A stretch of 64,000 nucleotides of DNA from Cocos nucifera (GCA_006176705.1 QRFJ01000367.1:836869-900868), one strand, 5' to 3'. Shown: positions 23,397-34,704, numbered from the stretch's first letter. Notes: a model not told the origin generated them from the letters alone. Numbers and translations are program-made.

Positions 23397-24383
23397 CTAT
23401 ATCTTGGTCTCGGTAATTTTTGCTAGTAGTTTAGCTTCGACCCATTTGGTGAAGTAGTCGATCGCGATCAGAAGGAACTTTCGTTGTCCGGATGCCATCG
23501 GAAAAGGGCCAAGTATATCCATTCTCCATTGCGCAAATGGCCAAGGTGCGCTTAGTGGAGTAAACTCGGAGGCCGGCTGTCTTTGTATGTTCGCATTCTT
23601 CTGACAGCGGTCACATTTCTTGACATACTCCATAGAGTCGTGGTATAAGATCGGCCAGTAGTACTCTTGCCGAAGTAGTCTTTGTGACAAGGATCTGGCT
23701 CGTGCATGGCTTTCACAAATTTTCTCATGCACCTTCCATAACGTGGAGTCGGCCTCTGAAGGCTGGAGACATCTCAGTAGCGGTAGCGAATATGATCTCT
23801 TATACAACTTGTCTTCATACAAAACGTACCGGAAGGCCTGATTCCTGAGTTTTCGAGCTTCTTTCGGTTCACGAGGAAGAACTTCCTCTTCGAGATAGAC
23901 AACTAACGGATCAATCCATCTCGGCTCGAGCTCCGTTTGCATAACGAATTGTGATTCCTTCGAGTTTGGGCATTTTAGAGTTTCGAAAAATACTTCTCTG
24001 CACAGTTCGGTTGGGACTGAAGTGGCCAACTTAGAAAGGAGGTCGGCTATTGTATTTTCTGCCCTCGGAATCTCTCGAATGCTAAAACTGTCGAAGGCCG
24101 GAGTCAGATCTTTTACTTTCTTAAGGTATTTCATCATACTCTTCCCCCATGCTTCGTAGTTGCCACTAACTTGGCTGACCACTAATTGGGAATCACTGAG
24201 GACTTGAAGTCGATTTACTTTTAACTCTCTTGCTATTTTTAACCTAGCGATCAGCGTTTCATATTCGGCCCCATTATTAGTCGCGGGGAATTCAAAGCGT
24301 AGCGCATACTTGGTGACGACTCCCTCGGAGCTGACTAAGACTAACCCCGCGCCTACTCTAACGGAGTTGGACGAACCATCCAC
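23397..24383 (-). pseudogene. Tat second RNase H plus integrase zinc-binding and core start
   Basis: A frame of 328 codons. Residues ~1-125 form an archaeal-type RNase H (start MDGSSN, ATNNGAEYETL, LSDSQLVV, then an NTIADLLSKLA end). Residues ~215-265 carry the integrase HHCC zinc finger (H...H, then CDRCQK). Residues ~290-325 begin the core (WRMDILGPFP, FLLIAIDYFTKWVEA), whose Asp residues include the first catalytic one. The next block is out of frame or stopped. The RNase H duplication is the best evidence for the Tat lineage. This is the longest intact stretch of the element. Confidence 0.88.
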
Positions 24384-24443
24384 GTACAGGGCCCAAAAAC
24401 CTTCGAGAAAGTTGGTACTCTCTTCGGGGAGGCTCGGTTTCGA

Positions 24444-24854
24444 CTATAAAGCATCGGTCTCGTTCTGTTCAAGTTCGGCTTCATCTGGAATGGTACATTT
24501 TACTACAAAATTCACTAATATCTGAGCTTTGATTGATGGCCGAGGTCGATAGTTGATGTCAAATTTCATAAGCTCGATTGTCCATTTTGCGATTCTCTCG
24601 GAAGTGTTCATTCGATGAAGGACTATTTTTATTGACTGATCTGTGAGGACCGTTATGGTGTGCCTCTGAAAGCAAGGTCGGAGTCTCCTGGCAGCAATTA
24701 AAAGAGAATAGGTCAATTTCTCCAGCTTAGAGTATCTGGTCTCTGCATCCCCAAGGACCTGGCTTATGTAGTAGACCGATCGCTGTATCTTCGCTTCCTT
24801 CTTGACCAGAACTGCTACCAAAGCCGTCGGGGAGACTGCTAGGTACAAGAACAA
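24444..24854 (-). pseudogene. Tat RT-connected RNase H
   Basis: 136 codons resembling the RT-associated RNase H-like domain: VLVKKEAKIQRSVYYISQVL, ETRYSKLEKLTYSL, then HTITVLTDQSIKIVLH and RIAKWTIEL. It lies between RT (25255-25587) and the second RNase H (24383) as expected. The RT thumb and connection between 24855 and 25254 are also recognisable but interrupted by stops. Confidence 0.85.
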
Positions 24855-25254
24855 CTCTTCTCCAGGTTGGGGCTTTGCCAGCAGAGGGGGGTAGCCGAGG
24901 TAGTTTTTAAGCTTCTCAAATGCCCGTTAGCACTTCGTCGTCCAGCAGAAGTTCGTTGGTTGCCTGAGACTCGGAAGAAGGGCATGCATCGCCTGATCGA
25001 TCTCGAGATGAAGCGATTTAGGACGCCATTTTTTCGATCAGGCGCTGAACTTCTTTGATTGTTCTTGGAGCAGTCATCTCCTGAGTAGCTTGGATTTTCT
25101 CTGGATTTGCTTCAATCCCGCGCGTTGATACCATAAACCTCAGAAATTTTTCTGAGGTCACACCAAAGGCGCACTTGGTAGGGTTCAACTTCATCTTGTG
25201 CTTCCTGAGTGCACTGAAGGTCTCTTCGAGGTCGGCGAGGTGGTTTATAGAAGC

Positions 25255-25587
25255 TCAGCTTTGGACGAGCATGTCGTCCACCACATACACCTCCATGTTG
25301 CGATCGATCTGCTCCTTGAAGATCTTGTTGATTAGATGCTGATACGTTGCCTCTGTATTCTTGAGCCCAAAGGGTATAATTCTGTAACAGTAAAGACCAC
25401 GATCAGTAACAAAAGCAGTTTTCTCATTGTCCTCCGGCACCATCCGTATCTGGTTATAGTCGAAGAAGGCGTCCATGAAGGTGAGGAGCTCGTGGCTCGA
25501 GATTGCGTCTACCAGTTGATCAATTCTGGGTAGAGGGTAGTTGTCTTTTAGATAGGTCTTGTTCAGCTTTTTGAAGTCTATACACAT
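25255..25587 (-). pseudogene. Tat reverse transcriptase core (fragment)
   Basis: 110 codons covering RT fingers and palm: CIDFKKLNK, YPLPRIDQLVD, FMDAF, then PFGLKNTEATYQ and the catalytic box. The box reads VYVVDDML instead of the usual VYVDDML, one extra Val codon (GTG repeated) just before the two Asp residues. Upstream of the Met the same frame continues with a TGA where Trp is normal (about 25588-25600), then an interrupted segment up to the protease block. Confidence 0.88.
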
Positions 25588-25701
25588 CCTTCACTTGTTG
25601 TTTGTCTTTTTGACGAGGATCATATTTGAGACTCTGGTCGAATAGTTAACTTTTCGGATGAATCCAGCTTTGAGGAGCTTGCCTACTTCTGCGATTGCTT
25701 T

Positions 25702-26400
25702 CTATCTCTCCAGAGCGTGGTTGCGTATCTTCTCTTTTACCGGCCGATGCTTAGGATTAACGGCCAGTCGATGTTCCATGACTTGGACGTCAATTCCTGA
25801 CATATCCGTTGGGGTCCAGGCGAAAACGTTCGCGTTCTTCCTGAGGAAGGTGACGAGTTGCTCCCGAACCTCATCCCCCAAGCTGGAGCTGATCTGTACA
25901 GCATGCTCCACGTTTCCGTCGTTTAAGGGCACAGATATGAGGTCCTCCATAGGCTCGCCCCGCTCCTTGGTGAGGTCGTTGCGGACATCTAACCCGTCAA
26001 CAGTATAAGGGTCGGACTGTTCTTTCTTTTGCAGGGCGATTGAATAGCAGTGTCTTGCCAGAGCTTGATCTCCCCTGACCTCTTCGATCCCGTGATTTGT
26101 CGGAAACTTCATCTTCAAATAATAAGTTGATATCACTGTCCGAAGTGCATTTAGACTAGGTCGACCGAGAATAACATTATAGGCAGATGGAGCATTTACG
26201 ACTAAAAAATCGATCTGTGTCTTAGCCAGCTTCGGATGTTGCTCCGTAGTCACAGCCAAAGTTATTATGCTCTCAACTGGTACGGCATCGCCAGTAAAGC
26301 CTACCAACAGGGAGTTCATCGGTCCTAAGTGGTTGAGTAAGGACATTTTCGAGAAAGCATCATAAAATAAAACATCAGCCGAGCTTTCATTATCTACCAA
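25702..26400 (-). pseudogene. Tat aspartic protease and pre-RT linker
   Basis: 232 codons starting at MVDNESSADVLFYDAF, the position of the retropepsin active site, which is usually DNGSSAD in this lineage; here Gly is replaced by Glu. It continues through YNVILGRPSLNALRTVIS (the second conserved protease motif) and into the linker leading to RT (DVQVMEHRLAVNP, VKEKIR). It ends in a stop before RT. Confidence 0.82.
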
Positions 26401-26735
26401 AATGCGGCTACATCATAGTCGGCAATGTTTAAAGAGATTACAACCACATCATTCTGCGGGAACTAGACTCCTCGAGCATCCTTGTCGGTGAAAGCAATGG
26501 GCTTTTCAGTTCGCCGCCTCTTCACTGGTCCCTCAGATCTGCTGGCCTCTTCACGCCGAAGTCCTTCAGAGATAGTGTTGATGATGCCTAGAGGCAGCCG
26601 ATCTTTTTGCTATTCCTCCCTCAGTGGTTCAGGCTGCGGCAGTGCCCTCGGCCGACCTTTCCGCCCTTCAGGCTGACGCCGCAGGAATCGGCCGAATTTA
26701 CCTCGCCTGATGAGCTCCTCGATCTTATCTTGGAG

Positions 26736-27320
26736 CTAAATACACTCTTCAATATCGTGACCGTGGTCACGATGATAAAGGCAGAACTTATTAGGATTGC
26801 ACTTGTCGGGGTGAGTATGCATCCTTTCCGATCTCGGTAGTTGCTTTCTGATTTTCATCAGTACTTGGGTTTTTGGAGCATTAAGAGGGGTGTAGTTATG
26901 AAATCTTCGAAGGGAAGAACCCCGTCGTGCCCTTCTGTCGGGTCTTCCCTGCCTCCGAGCCCAAGGAGTTCGGGCTCGCTTGCGTTCAAAGGGAGTTCGG
27001 GAGCGTGATCGGACTTCACTCAGCTTTCCTTCCTCAGCGGGCCTGTCCGACTCGTCGATTCGCCGCTCACCAAAAGCTTCATCGTCCTTGGCCTTGAAGG
27101 CCTCTTCAGCTCGGGCATAACCTTCAGCCCAAGCTAGCATATCGACAAAGTCCCTGGGGTACTTCTTTTTCAGAGAGAACAGCAAATCATTCTTCTGAAG
27201 GCCGCCCTTGAGTGCGGCTATTGCAATTGATTGGTCCAGGTTCCGGACCTCCAATGCAGTAGTATTAAATCGGGTGACACAAATTTGGATGGATTCTCCC
27301 TCCTTCTGCTTGATGTTCAT
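26736..27320 (-). pseudogene. Tat gag, C-terminal part with zinc knuckle
   Basis: 194 codons: MNIKQKEGESIQ, LKGGLQKND and KKYPRDF are typical of the retrotransposon Gag domain. An Arg-rich segment follows, then a knuckle-like C-x2-H-x4-H-x4-C (CLYHRDHGHDIEEC). The frame is offset from the N-terminal part (27428-28111) by a one-base deletion near 27370, judged against the plus-strand copy at 63660-63740. Confidence 0.85.
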
Positions 27321-27427
27321 TAGAGAATCCGAACCTCGGCGCGGACGTCGGATGCTGACGAAGTGAGCGCAAACTGATGACTCATCTGATCAAAGGAAAA
27401 GATGGTACCCGACTTAAGTGCCGAGTA

Positions 27428-28111
27428 TCAGTTCTTGGCAGCTCTTTTGAGGGTGGATGGAAAAGTTAGGCATAAAATAGCGTCTGGCGCGCCGTGGAGC
27501 AACATCATTGTCCGAAAGGCCTCCAAGTAGTCGATCGGATCGGTGGTCCTGTTGTAACTCTCAAACTGCGGGAGCTTGAAATTCGGCGGGATTGGTTCCT
27601 GTATAATCTTCTGAGAAAAAGGAGGGTCAGTGCAAATATCATTACCATGTGAGGAGGGAGTATGACGGAGCTCTTCGATTCGTCGGCTCATTTCTAGGAG
27701 GCTTTGATCCAGGAGATCTTCACGATCATTGATCTCCAGGGTTTTCTGATGGAACGGGCGTGAAGCTTCCTCCTGGATCGAGTCGTGGTCCGAGCAAGGG
27801 CCCTCCATCCTCTGCTTTCCCTTTCTGGAGATCAGAGGTCGGATAGCCCAAATCGACCGTTCCCAGACCGGACCACGGGACTTCGAAGAAGCCTGCTCCG
27901 GCCGAACCGGTGCTGGGGTCTGTCGATGTATGGCCTGCATTGCCTCCGTGAGACCGCGAACCTGCTGGATCAGCAGGTTGAACTGCTCCGCATCCACTAC
28001 GGCTATAGGTGGAGCTTGAGTTGCCGGGGCTGAAGCAGGAGCGGATAGGTCTGGACGGGATCTGGCTGTAGAGGCCGTTGATTGTCGGGTCGAAGCTTTT
28101 CTGTGAGGCAT
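27428..28111 (-). pseudogene. Tat gag, N-terminal part (array unit 1)
   Basis: 227 codons from MPHRKASTRQST, through an Ala/Pro/Ser-rich N-terminus, a helical QFNLLIQQVRGLTEAMQ segment, and the start of the capsid domain (PQFESYNRTTDPIDYLEAF). It stops at a TGA that replaces the usual Trp codon (near 27428) just before the sequence continues in frame. This is the best preserved of the four gag starts. Confidence 0.85.
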
Positions 28112-28219
28112 TTTTTCTCGGAGAAGAACTCTAGAGAGGAAGAAGAGAGATCGCTGCTTAGCACTCCTTTAAGAACAAGAGAATCTCGGAAACAAAGGCC
28201 CTTTCTCTAGCGTCAATTC

Positions 28220-28986
28220 TGTTGGTGCAGAATCTGGTTGATGCCGGATCGAGCTGGAGTCGAGGAAGACGAGATCGCCGTCGGTGATCTACAAAACAAA
28301 GTTCCGTTTGAAGTCGGTCGATGGTGGTGGCTCTGGCAGGACTCTGACGATCAAGTCAGTTCTTCTGGCTAATAGAAATAGAGTACTCAAGAAAGAGTTC
28401 TGCAGAGTTTTAGGAAGGAGAAGAGAGCTTAGAGGAAACGTATCTGGAGGGTCTCTTTTTATAGACGGAGCTTGATTGATAGGGACGGCCATACCATCCG
28501 GTAGTGGGTCGCTAGGGACCGCGTGGGGTTCGGTATGGAGAGGAAGGTATCGTCAGACTGATAATAACAGTCATAACTGTTTGATAGTGGGCCGCTTGGG
28601 GCCGCATAGGATTTGCTACGGAGAGAGAGGCATCATCAGATTGATAGTGATAGGCATAACCGTCCGGTAGTGGGCCGCTCGGGGTCGCATAGGATTTGCT
28701 ATGGAGAGGGATGTCGTCAGACTGATAGCGACCGTTCATCGAGATTTAATAACCGTAGTTCGGAGGAAGCAGGCGTTGGTTGGTGAAGAACTTTGACATA
28801 TATCAATTTCAGAAGAGTTCGGATTTCTGAAGGGAATACGTCTGGAGGGGATCATCCGGGAGGAATGCTAGCTGAAATCTGGAAGCAATCCGCTGGAGGA
28901 ATCCGATTGAAGGAGAAGTTCGGAAGAAGTTCGGCTCTTGGAGGAGTTCGACTGCAGAAGAAGTCCGGAAGGAGTTCGGCTCCTGG
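28220..28986 (-). repeat. Truncated 5' LTR (array unit 1)
   Basis: Matches 20233-21000 from the CCAACA terminus through the TATA box (28456-28463) and the 82-bp units. It then breaks off in the GGAGTTCGGCTCC array, at TCCTGG. Immediately right of 28220, on the minus strand, the leader reads GAATTGACGCTAGAG, the primer-site position; other units have GAATTGGCGCTAGAG, where the TGG start of a primer-binding site is kept. Confidence 0.85.
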
Positions 28987-29230
28987 ATTTTTGTCAAGAC
29001 AAATGGTTGTGTACGCTATTGAGAGAGGCATATTATGAGTTTGTTAAAAGTCCTTTCACAAGCTTTTCATTTTGAACATATTTGGTGAGTTATCTATTGA
29101 GGCATATGCTTGTTATTTTACCCTTTAAGGATAGGCAACAAAATTATAGCATCTCAATCTTTAACTTCCTTAAAACACCATCTATAGGGAACTAAACAAT
29201 GCGTTTAAAATAGTTAAGACTAAACAATCT

Positions 29231-31087
29231 GATTTAAGTGCCGAGTATCAGTTCCTGGCGGCTCCCTTGAGGGTGGATGGGAAAGTTCGGCACAAAATAG
29301 CGTCTGGTGCGCCGTAGAGCAACATCATTGTTCGGAAGGCCTCCAGGTAGTCGATTGGATCGGTGGTCTCGTCGTAACTCTCAAACTACGGGAGCTTGAA
29401 GTTCGGCGGGATTGGTTCCTGTATAATCTTCTAAGAAAAAGGAGGATCACTGCAAATATCATTACTGTGTGAGGAGGGAGTATGACGGAGCTCTTTGATT
29501 TGTTGGCTCATTTTTAGAAGCCTTTGATCTAGGAGATCTTCACGATCGTTGATCTTCAGGATTTTCTGATGGAACGGCCGTGAAGCTTCCCCATGGATCG
29601 AGTCGTGGTTCGAGCAAGGGTCCTCCATCCTCTGCTTTTCCTTTCTGGAGATCAGAGGTCGAGTAGCCCAAATCAGCCATTCCCAGACCAGACCATGGGA
29701 CCCGGAGAAGCCTGCTCCGGTCGAACCGGTGCTGGGGTCTATCGATGTATGACCTGCATTGCCTCCGTGAGATCGCAAACCTGCTGGATCAGCAGGTTGA
29801 ACTGCTCCGCATCTACCATGGCTACAGGTGAAGCTTGAGTTGCCGGGGCTGAAGCGGGAGAGGATAGATCTGGACGGGATCTGGCTGTAGAGGCCGTTGA
29901 TCGTCGGGTCGAAGCTTTCCTGTGAGGCATTTTTTCTCGGAGAACTCTAGAGAGGAAGAAGAGAGATCGCTGCTTAGCACTCCTTTAAGAACAAGGGAAC
30001 CTTGGAAACAGAGGCCCTTCCTCTAGCGCTAATTCTGTTGGTGCAGAATCTGGTTGACGCCGGATCGAGCTGGAGTCGAGGAAGACGAGATCGCCGTCGG
30101 TGATCTGCAAAACAAAGTCCCATCCGAAATTGGTGGTGGTGGCTCCGGCAGGACTCTCTAACGATCAAGTCAGCTCTTCTGGCTAACAGAAATGGAGTAC
30201 TCAAAAAAGAGTTCCACAGAGCTTTGGGAAGGAGAAGAGAGATTAGAGGAAACGTATCTGGAGGGTCTCTTTTTATAGACGGAGCTTGATTGATAGGAAC
30301 GGCCATACCATCTGGTAGTGGGCCGTTAGGGGTCGTGTGGGGGTCGGTATGGAGAGGAAGATGTCGTCAGACTGATAGTGACAGTCATAACTGTCCGGTA
30401 GTGGGCCGCTTGGGGCCGCATAGGGTTTGCTACGGAGAGGGGCGTCGTCAGACTGATAGTGATAGCCATAACCATCCGGTAGTGGGCCGCTCGGGGCCGC
30501 ATAGGATTTGCTACGGAGAGAGGGATGTCGTCAGACTGATAGCGACCGTTCATCGAGATTTAATAACCGTAGTTCGGAGGAAGCAGGCGTTGGCTGGTGA
30601 AGAACTTCGACATATATCAATTCCAGAGGAGTTCGGACTCCTGAAGGGAATACGTCTGAAGGATCATCCAGGAGGAATGCTAGCTGAAATCTGAAAGCAA
30701 TCCGCTGGAGGAATCTGACTGAAGGAGAAGTTCGGAAGGAGTTCGGCTCCTGAAGGAGTTCGGCCGAAGGAGAAGTTCGGAAGGAGTTCGGCTCCTGAAG
30801 GAATCTGACTGAAGGAAAAATCCGAAAGGAGTTCGGCTCCTGGATTTTTGTCAAGACAAATGGTTGTGTACGCTATTGAGAGAGGCATATTATGAGTTTG
30901 TTAAGAGTTCTTTCACAAGCTTTTCATTTTGAACATATTTGGTGAGTTATCTATAGAGGCATATGCTTGTTATTTTACCCTTTAAGGATAGGCAACAAAA
31001 TTATAGCATCTCAATTTTTAACTTCCTTAAAACACCATCTATAGGGAACTAAACAATGCGTTTAAAATAGTTAAGATTAAACAATCT
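29231..31087 (-). repeat. Array unit 2 (type B)
   Basis: 1857 bp, same structure as unit 1: gag fragment (29231-29930), leader, LTR from 30036 broken at about 30843, flank 30844-31087. Type-B markers are GACGCCGGATCG at the LTR edge, CCCATGGATCGAGTC in gag and CTATAGAGG in the flank. They differ from units 1 and 3 and agree with unit 4. Confidence 0.88.
29431..29930 (-). pseudogene. Tat gag N-terminal fragment (array unit 2)
   Basis: Starts at MPHRKASTRRST (ATG at 29930) and is read to about 29740, where CAG is replaced by TAG; a second open stretch (29778-29431) carries the rest in a shifted frame. Unit 4 shares the TAG; units 1 and 3 keep the Gln codon. Confidence 0.8.
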
Positions 31088-32930
31088 GATTTAAGTGCCG
31101 AGTATCAGTTCCTGGTGGCTCCCTTGAGGGTGGATGGGAAAGTCCGGCACAAAATAGCGTCTGGTGCGCCATGGAGCAACATCATTATCTGGAAGGCCTT
31201 CAGGTAGTCAATCGGATTGGTGGTCCTGTCGTAACTCTCAAACTACGGGAGCTTGAAGTTCGGCGGGATTGGTTCCTGCATAATCTTCTGAGAAAAAGGA
31301 GGGTCAGTGCAAATATTATTACTATGTGAGGGAGTATGACGGAGCTCTTCGATTCGTCGGCTCATTTCTAGGAGCCTTTGATCCAGAAGATCTTCACGAT
31401 CATTGATCTCCAGGGTTTTCTGATGGAACGGGCGTGAAGCTTCCTCCTGGATCGAGTCATGGTCCGAGCAAGGGCCCTCCATCCTCTGCTTTCCCTTTCT
31501 GGAGATCAAAGGTCGGATAGCCCAAATCGACCGTTCCCAGACCGGACCATGGGACTTCGGAGAAGCCTGCTCCGGCCGAACCGGTGCTGGGGTCTGTCGA
31601 TGTATGGTCTGCATTGCCTCCGTGAGACCACGAACCTGCTGGATCAGCAGGTTGAACTGCTCCGCATCCACTATGGCTACAGGTGGAGCTTGAGTTGCCG
31701 GGGCTGAAGCAGGAGCGGATAGGTCTGGATGGGATCTGACTGTAGAGGCCGTTGATTGTCGGGTCGAAGCTTTCCTGTGAGGCATTTTTTCTCGGAGAAG
31801 AACTCTAGAGAGGAAGAAGAGAGATCGCTGCTGAGCACTCCTTTATGAACAAGGGAATCTCGGAAACAAAGACCCTTCCTCTAGCGCCAATTCTGTTGGT
31901 GCAGAATCTGGTTGATGCCGGATCGAGTTGGAGTCGAGGAAGACGAGATCGCCGTCGGTGATCTGCAAAACAAAGTCCCGTTCGAAGTCGGTGGTGGTGG
32001 CTCTGGCAAGACTCTCTGACGATCAAGTTAGCTCTTCTGGCTAACAGAAATGGAGTACTCAAGAAAATTCTGCAGAGTTTTAGGAAGGAGAAGAGAGCTT
32101 AGAGGAAACGTATCTGGAGGGTCTCTTTTTATAGACGGAGCTTGATTGATAGGGACGGCCATACCATCCGGTAGTGGGTCGCTAGGGGCCGCGTAGGGTT
32201 CGGTATGGAGAGGAAGGTGTCGTCAGACTGATAGTAACAGTCATAACTGTCCGGTAGTGGGCCGCTTGGGGCCGCATAGGATTTGCTACGGAGAAAGGGG
32301 CGTCATCAGATTGATAGTGATAGGCATAACCGTCCGGTAGTGGGCCGCTCGGGGTCGCATAGGATTTGCTATGGAGAGAGGGATGTCGTCAGATTGATAG
32401 CGACCGTTCATCGAGATTTAATAACCGTAGTTCGGAGGAAGCAGGCATTGGTTGGTGAAGAACTTTGACATATATCAATTTCAGAAGAGTTTGGATTCCT
32501 GAAGGGAATACGTCTAGAGGAGATCATCCGGGAGGAATGCTAGCTGAAATCTGGAAGCAATCCGCTGGAGGAATCCAATTGAAGGAGAAGTCCGGAAGGA
32601 GTTCGGCCGAAGGAGAAGTCCGGAAGGAGTTCGGCTCCTGAAGGAATCCGACTGAAGGAAAAATCTGAAAGGAGTTCGGCTCCTGGATTTTTGTCAAGAC
32701 AAATGGTTGTGTACGCTATTGAGAGAGGCATATTATGAGTTTGTTAAAAATCCTTTCACAAGCTTTTCATTTTGAACATATTTGGTGAGTTATCTATTGA
32801 GGCATATGCTTGTTATTTTACCCTTTAAGGATAGGCAACAAAATTATAGCATCTCAATCTTTAACTTTCTTAAAACACCATCTATAGGGAACTAAACAAT
32901 GCGTTTAAAATAGTTAAGACTAAACAATCT
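31088..32930 (-). repeat. Array unit 3 (type A')
   Basis: 1843 bp: gag fragment, leader, LTR from 31894 broken at 32686, flank 32687-32930. It shares the type-A markers of unit 1. The minisatellite part of its LTR is a little shorter. Confidence 0.88.
31243..31785 (-). pseudogene. Tat gag N-terminal fragment (array unit 3)
   Basis: 180 open codons from MPHRKASTRQST, the same protein start as unit 1, ending where CTCCCGTAGTTTGAG introduces a stop (PPNFKLP then stop). Only the N-terminal arm is present. Confidence 0.82.
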
Positions 32931-34698
32931 GATTTAAGTGCCGAGTATCAGTTTCTGGCGGCTCCCTTGAGGGTGGATGGGAAAGTCCGGCACAAAATAG
33001 CGTCTGGTGCGCCGTGGAGCAACATCATTATCCGGAAGGCCTTTAGGTAGTCTATCGGATCGGTGGTCCCATCGTAACTCTCAAACTATAGGAGCTTGAA
33101 GTTCGGCGGGATTGGTTCCTGCATAATCTTCTAAGAAAAAGGAGGATCAGTGCAAATATCATTACCGTGTGAGGAGGGAGTATGACGGAGCTCTTTGATT
33201 TGTTGGCTCATTTCTAGGAGCCTTTGATCCAGCAGATCTTCACGATCGTTGATCTCCAGGATTTTCTGGTGGAACGGGAGTGAAGCTTCCCCATGGATTG
33301 AGTCGTGGTCCGAGCAAGGGCCTTCCATCCTTTGCTTTCCCTTTCTGGAGATCAGAGGTCGGGTAGCCCAAATCGGCCGTTCCCAGACCGGACCACGGGA
33401 CTCCGGAGAAGCCTGCACCGGTCGAACCGGTGCTGGGGTCTATCGATGTATGGCCTGCATTGCCTCCGTGAGATCGCGAACCTGGTTGAACTGCTCCGCA
33501 TCTACCATGGCTATAGGTGAAGCTTGAGTTGCCGGGGCTGAAGCGGGAGAGGATAGATCTGGACGGGATCTGGCGGTAGAGGCCGTTGATCGTCGGGTCG
33601 AAGCTTTCCTGTGAGGCATTTTTTTCGGAGAACTCTAGAGAGGAAGAAGAGAGATCGCTGCTTAGCACTCCTTTAAGAACAAGGGAACCTTAGAAACAGA
33701 GGTCCTTCCTCTAGCGCCAATTCTGTTGGTGCAGAATCTGATTGACGCCGGATCGAGCTGGAGTCGAGGAAGATGAGATCGCCGTCGGTGACCTGCAAAA
33801 CAAAGTCCTATCCGAAATCGGTGGTGGTGGCTCCGGCAGGACTCTCTGACGATCAAGTCAGCTCTTCTGGCTAACAGAAATGGAGTACTCAAGAAAGAGT
33901 TCCGCACAGCTTTGGGAAGGAGAAGAGAGCTTAGAGGAAACGTATCTAGAGGATCTCTTTTTATAGACGGAGCTTGGTTGATAGGGACGGCCATACCATC
34001 CGGTAGTGGGCCGCTAGGGGCCGTGTGGGGTTCGGTATGGAGAGGAAGGTGTCGTCAGACTGATAGTGACAGTCATAACTGTCCGGTAGTGGGCCGCTTG
34101 GGGCCGCATAGGGTTTGCTACGGAGAGAGGGGCGTTGTCAGACTGATAGTGATAGCCATAACCGTCCGGTAGTGGGCCGCTCGGGGCCGCATAGGATTTG
34201 CTACGAAGAGAGGGATGTCGTCAGACTGATAGCGATCGTTCATCGAGATTTAATAACCGTAGTTCGGAGGAAGCAGACGTTGGTTGGTGAAGAACTTCGA
34301 CATATATCAATTTCAGAGGAGTTCGGACTCCTGAAGGGAATACGTCTGGAGGGATCATTCGGGAGGAATGCTAGTTGAAATCTGAAAGCAATCCGCTGGA
34401 GGAATCCGACTGAAGGAGAAGTCCGGAAGGAGTTCGGTTTCTGAAGGAATCTGACTGAAGGAAAAATCCGAAAGGAGTTCGGCTCCTGGATTTTTGTCAA
34501 GACAAATGGTTGTGTACGCTGTTGAGAGAGGCATATTATGAGTTTGTTAAGAGTCCTTTCACAAGCTTTTCATTTTGAACATATTTGGTGAGTTATCTAT
34601 AGAGGCATATGCTTGTTATTTTACCCTTTAAGGATAGGCAACAAAATTATAGCATCTCAATCTTTAACTTCCTTAACACACCATCTATAGGGAACTAA
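32931..34698 (-). repeat. Array unit 4 (type B')
   Basis: 1768 bp: gag fragment, leader, LTR from 33724 broken at 34489, flank 34490-34698. It shares the type-B markers of unit 2. The flank ends at GGAACTAAAC and passes into ACGTGGGG..., lacking 28 bases present in the other three copies between two ACTAAACA repeats. Confidence 0.88.
33131..33619 (-). pseudogene. Tat gag N-terminal fragment (array unit 4)
   Basis: Begins at the MPHRKAST start (ATG at 33619). It has a 12-base in-frame deletion in the LLIQQV region (near 33487), then a CAG-to-TAG change near 33440, after which the frame is open again to 33131. Confidence 0.8.
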
Positions 34699-34704
34699 AC
34701 ACGT

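Larger units (their letters stand above)
20233..28986 (-). mobile_element. Ty3/gypsy retrotransposon, Tat lineage, decayed and 5'-truncated
   Basis: On the minus strand the order is partial 5' LTR (28986-28220), gag, aspartic protease, RT, RNase H, a second archaeal-type RNase H, integrase, a repeat-rich spacer and the 3' LTR (21781-20233). The second RNase H between RNase H and integrase is diagnostic of the Tat/Ogre/Retand group. LTR ends are TGTTGGGGATAA and GCACCAACA. Every coding block is interrupted by stops or frameshifts. The 5' LTR is cut inside its minisatellite-like part and joined to unrelated sequence at 28987, so no target duplication can be checked. The gag/LTR end takes part in the tandem array 27411-34698. 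Confidence 0.9.
27411..29230 (-). repeat. Array unit 1 (type A): gag N-term, leader, truncated LTR, 244-bp flank
   Basis: First of four tandem units. It begins at GACTTAAGTGCCGAGTATCAG inside gag and runs through the gag start (28111), the leader, the LTR from 28220 to its break at 28986, and a 244-bp non-element stretch (28987-29230). The next unit starts abruptly at the same gag point. Its left edge is continuous with the main element. Type-A markers are GATGCCGGATCG at the LTR edge, TCCTGGATCGAGTC in gag and CTATTGAGG in the flank. Confidence 0.88.

Noticed and set aside
27411..34698. Array considered as a CRISPR-like or gene-cluster system
   Set aside because: Units are clearly LTR and gag of a plant retrotransposon plus flank; the genome is eukaryotic.
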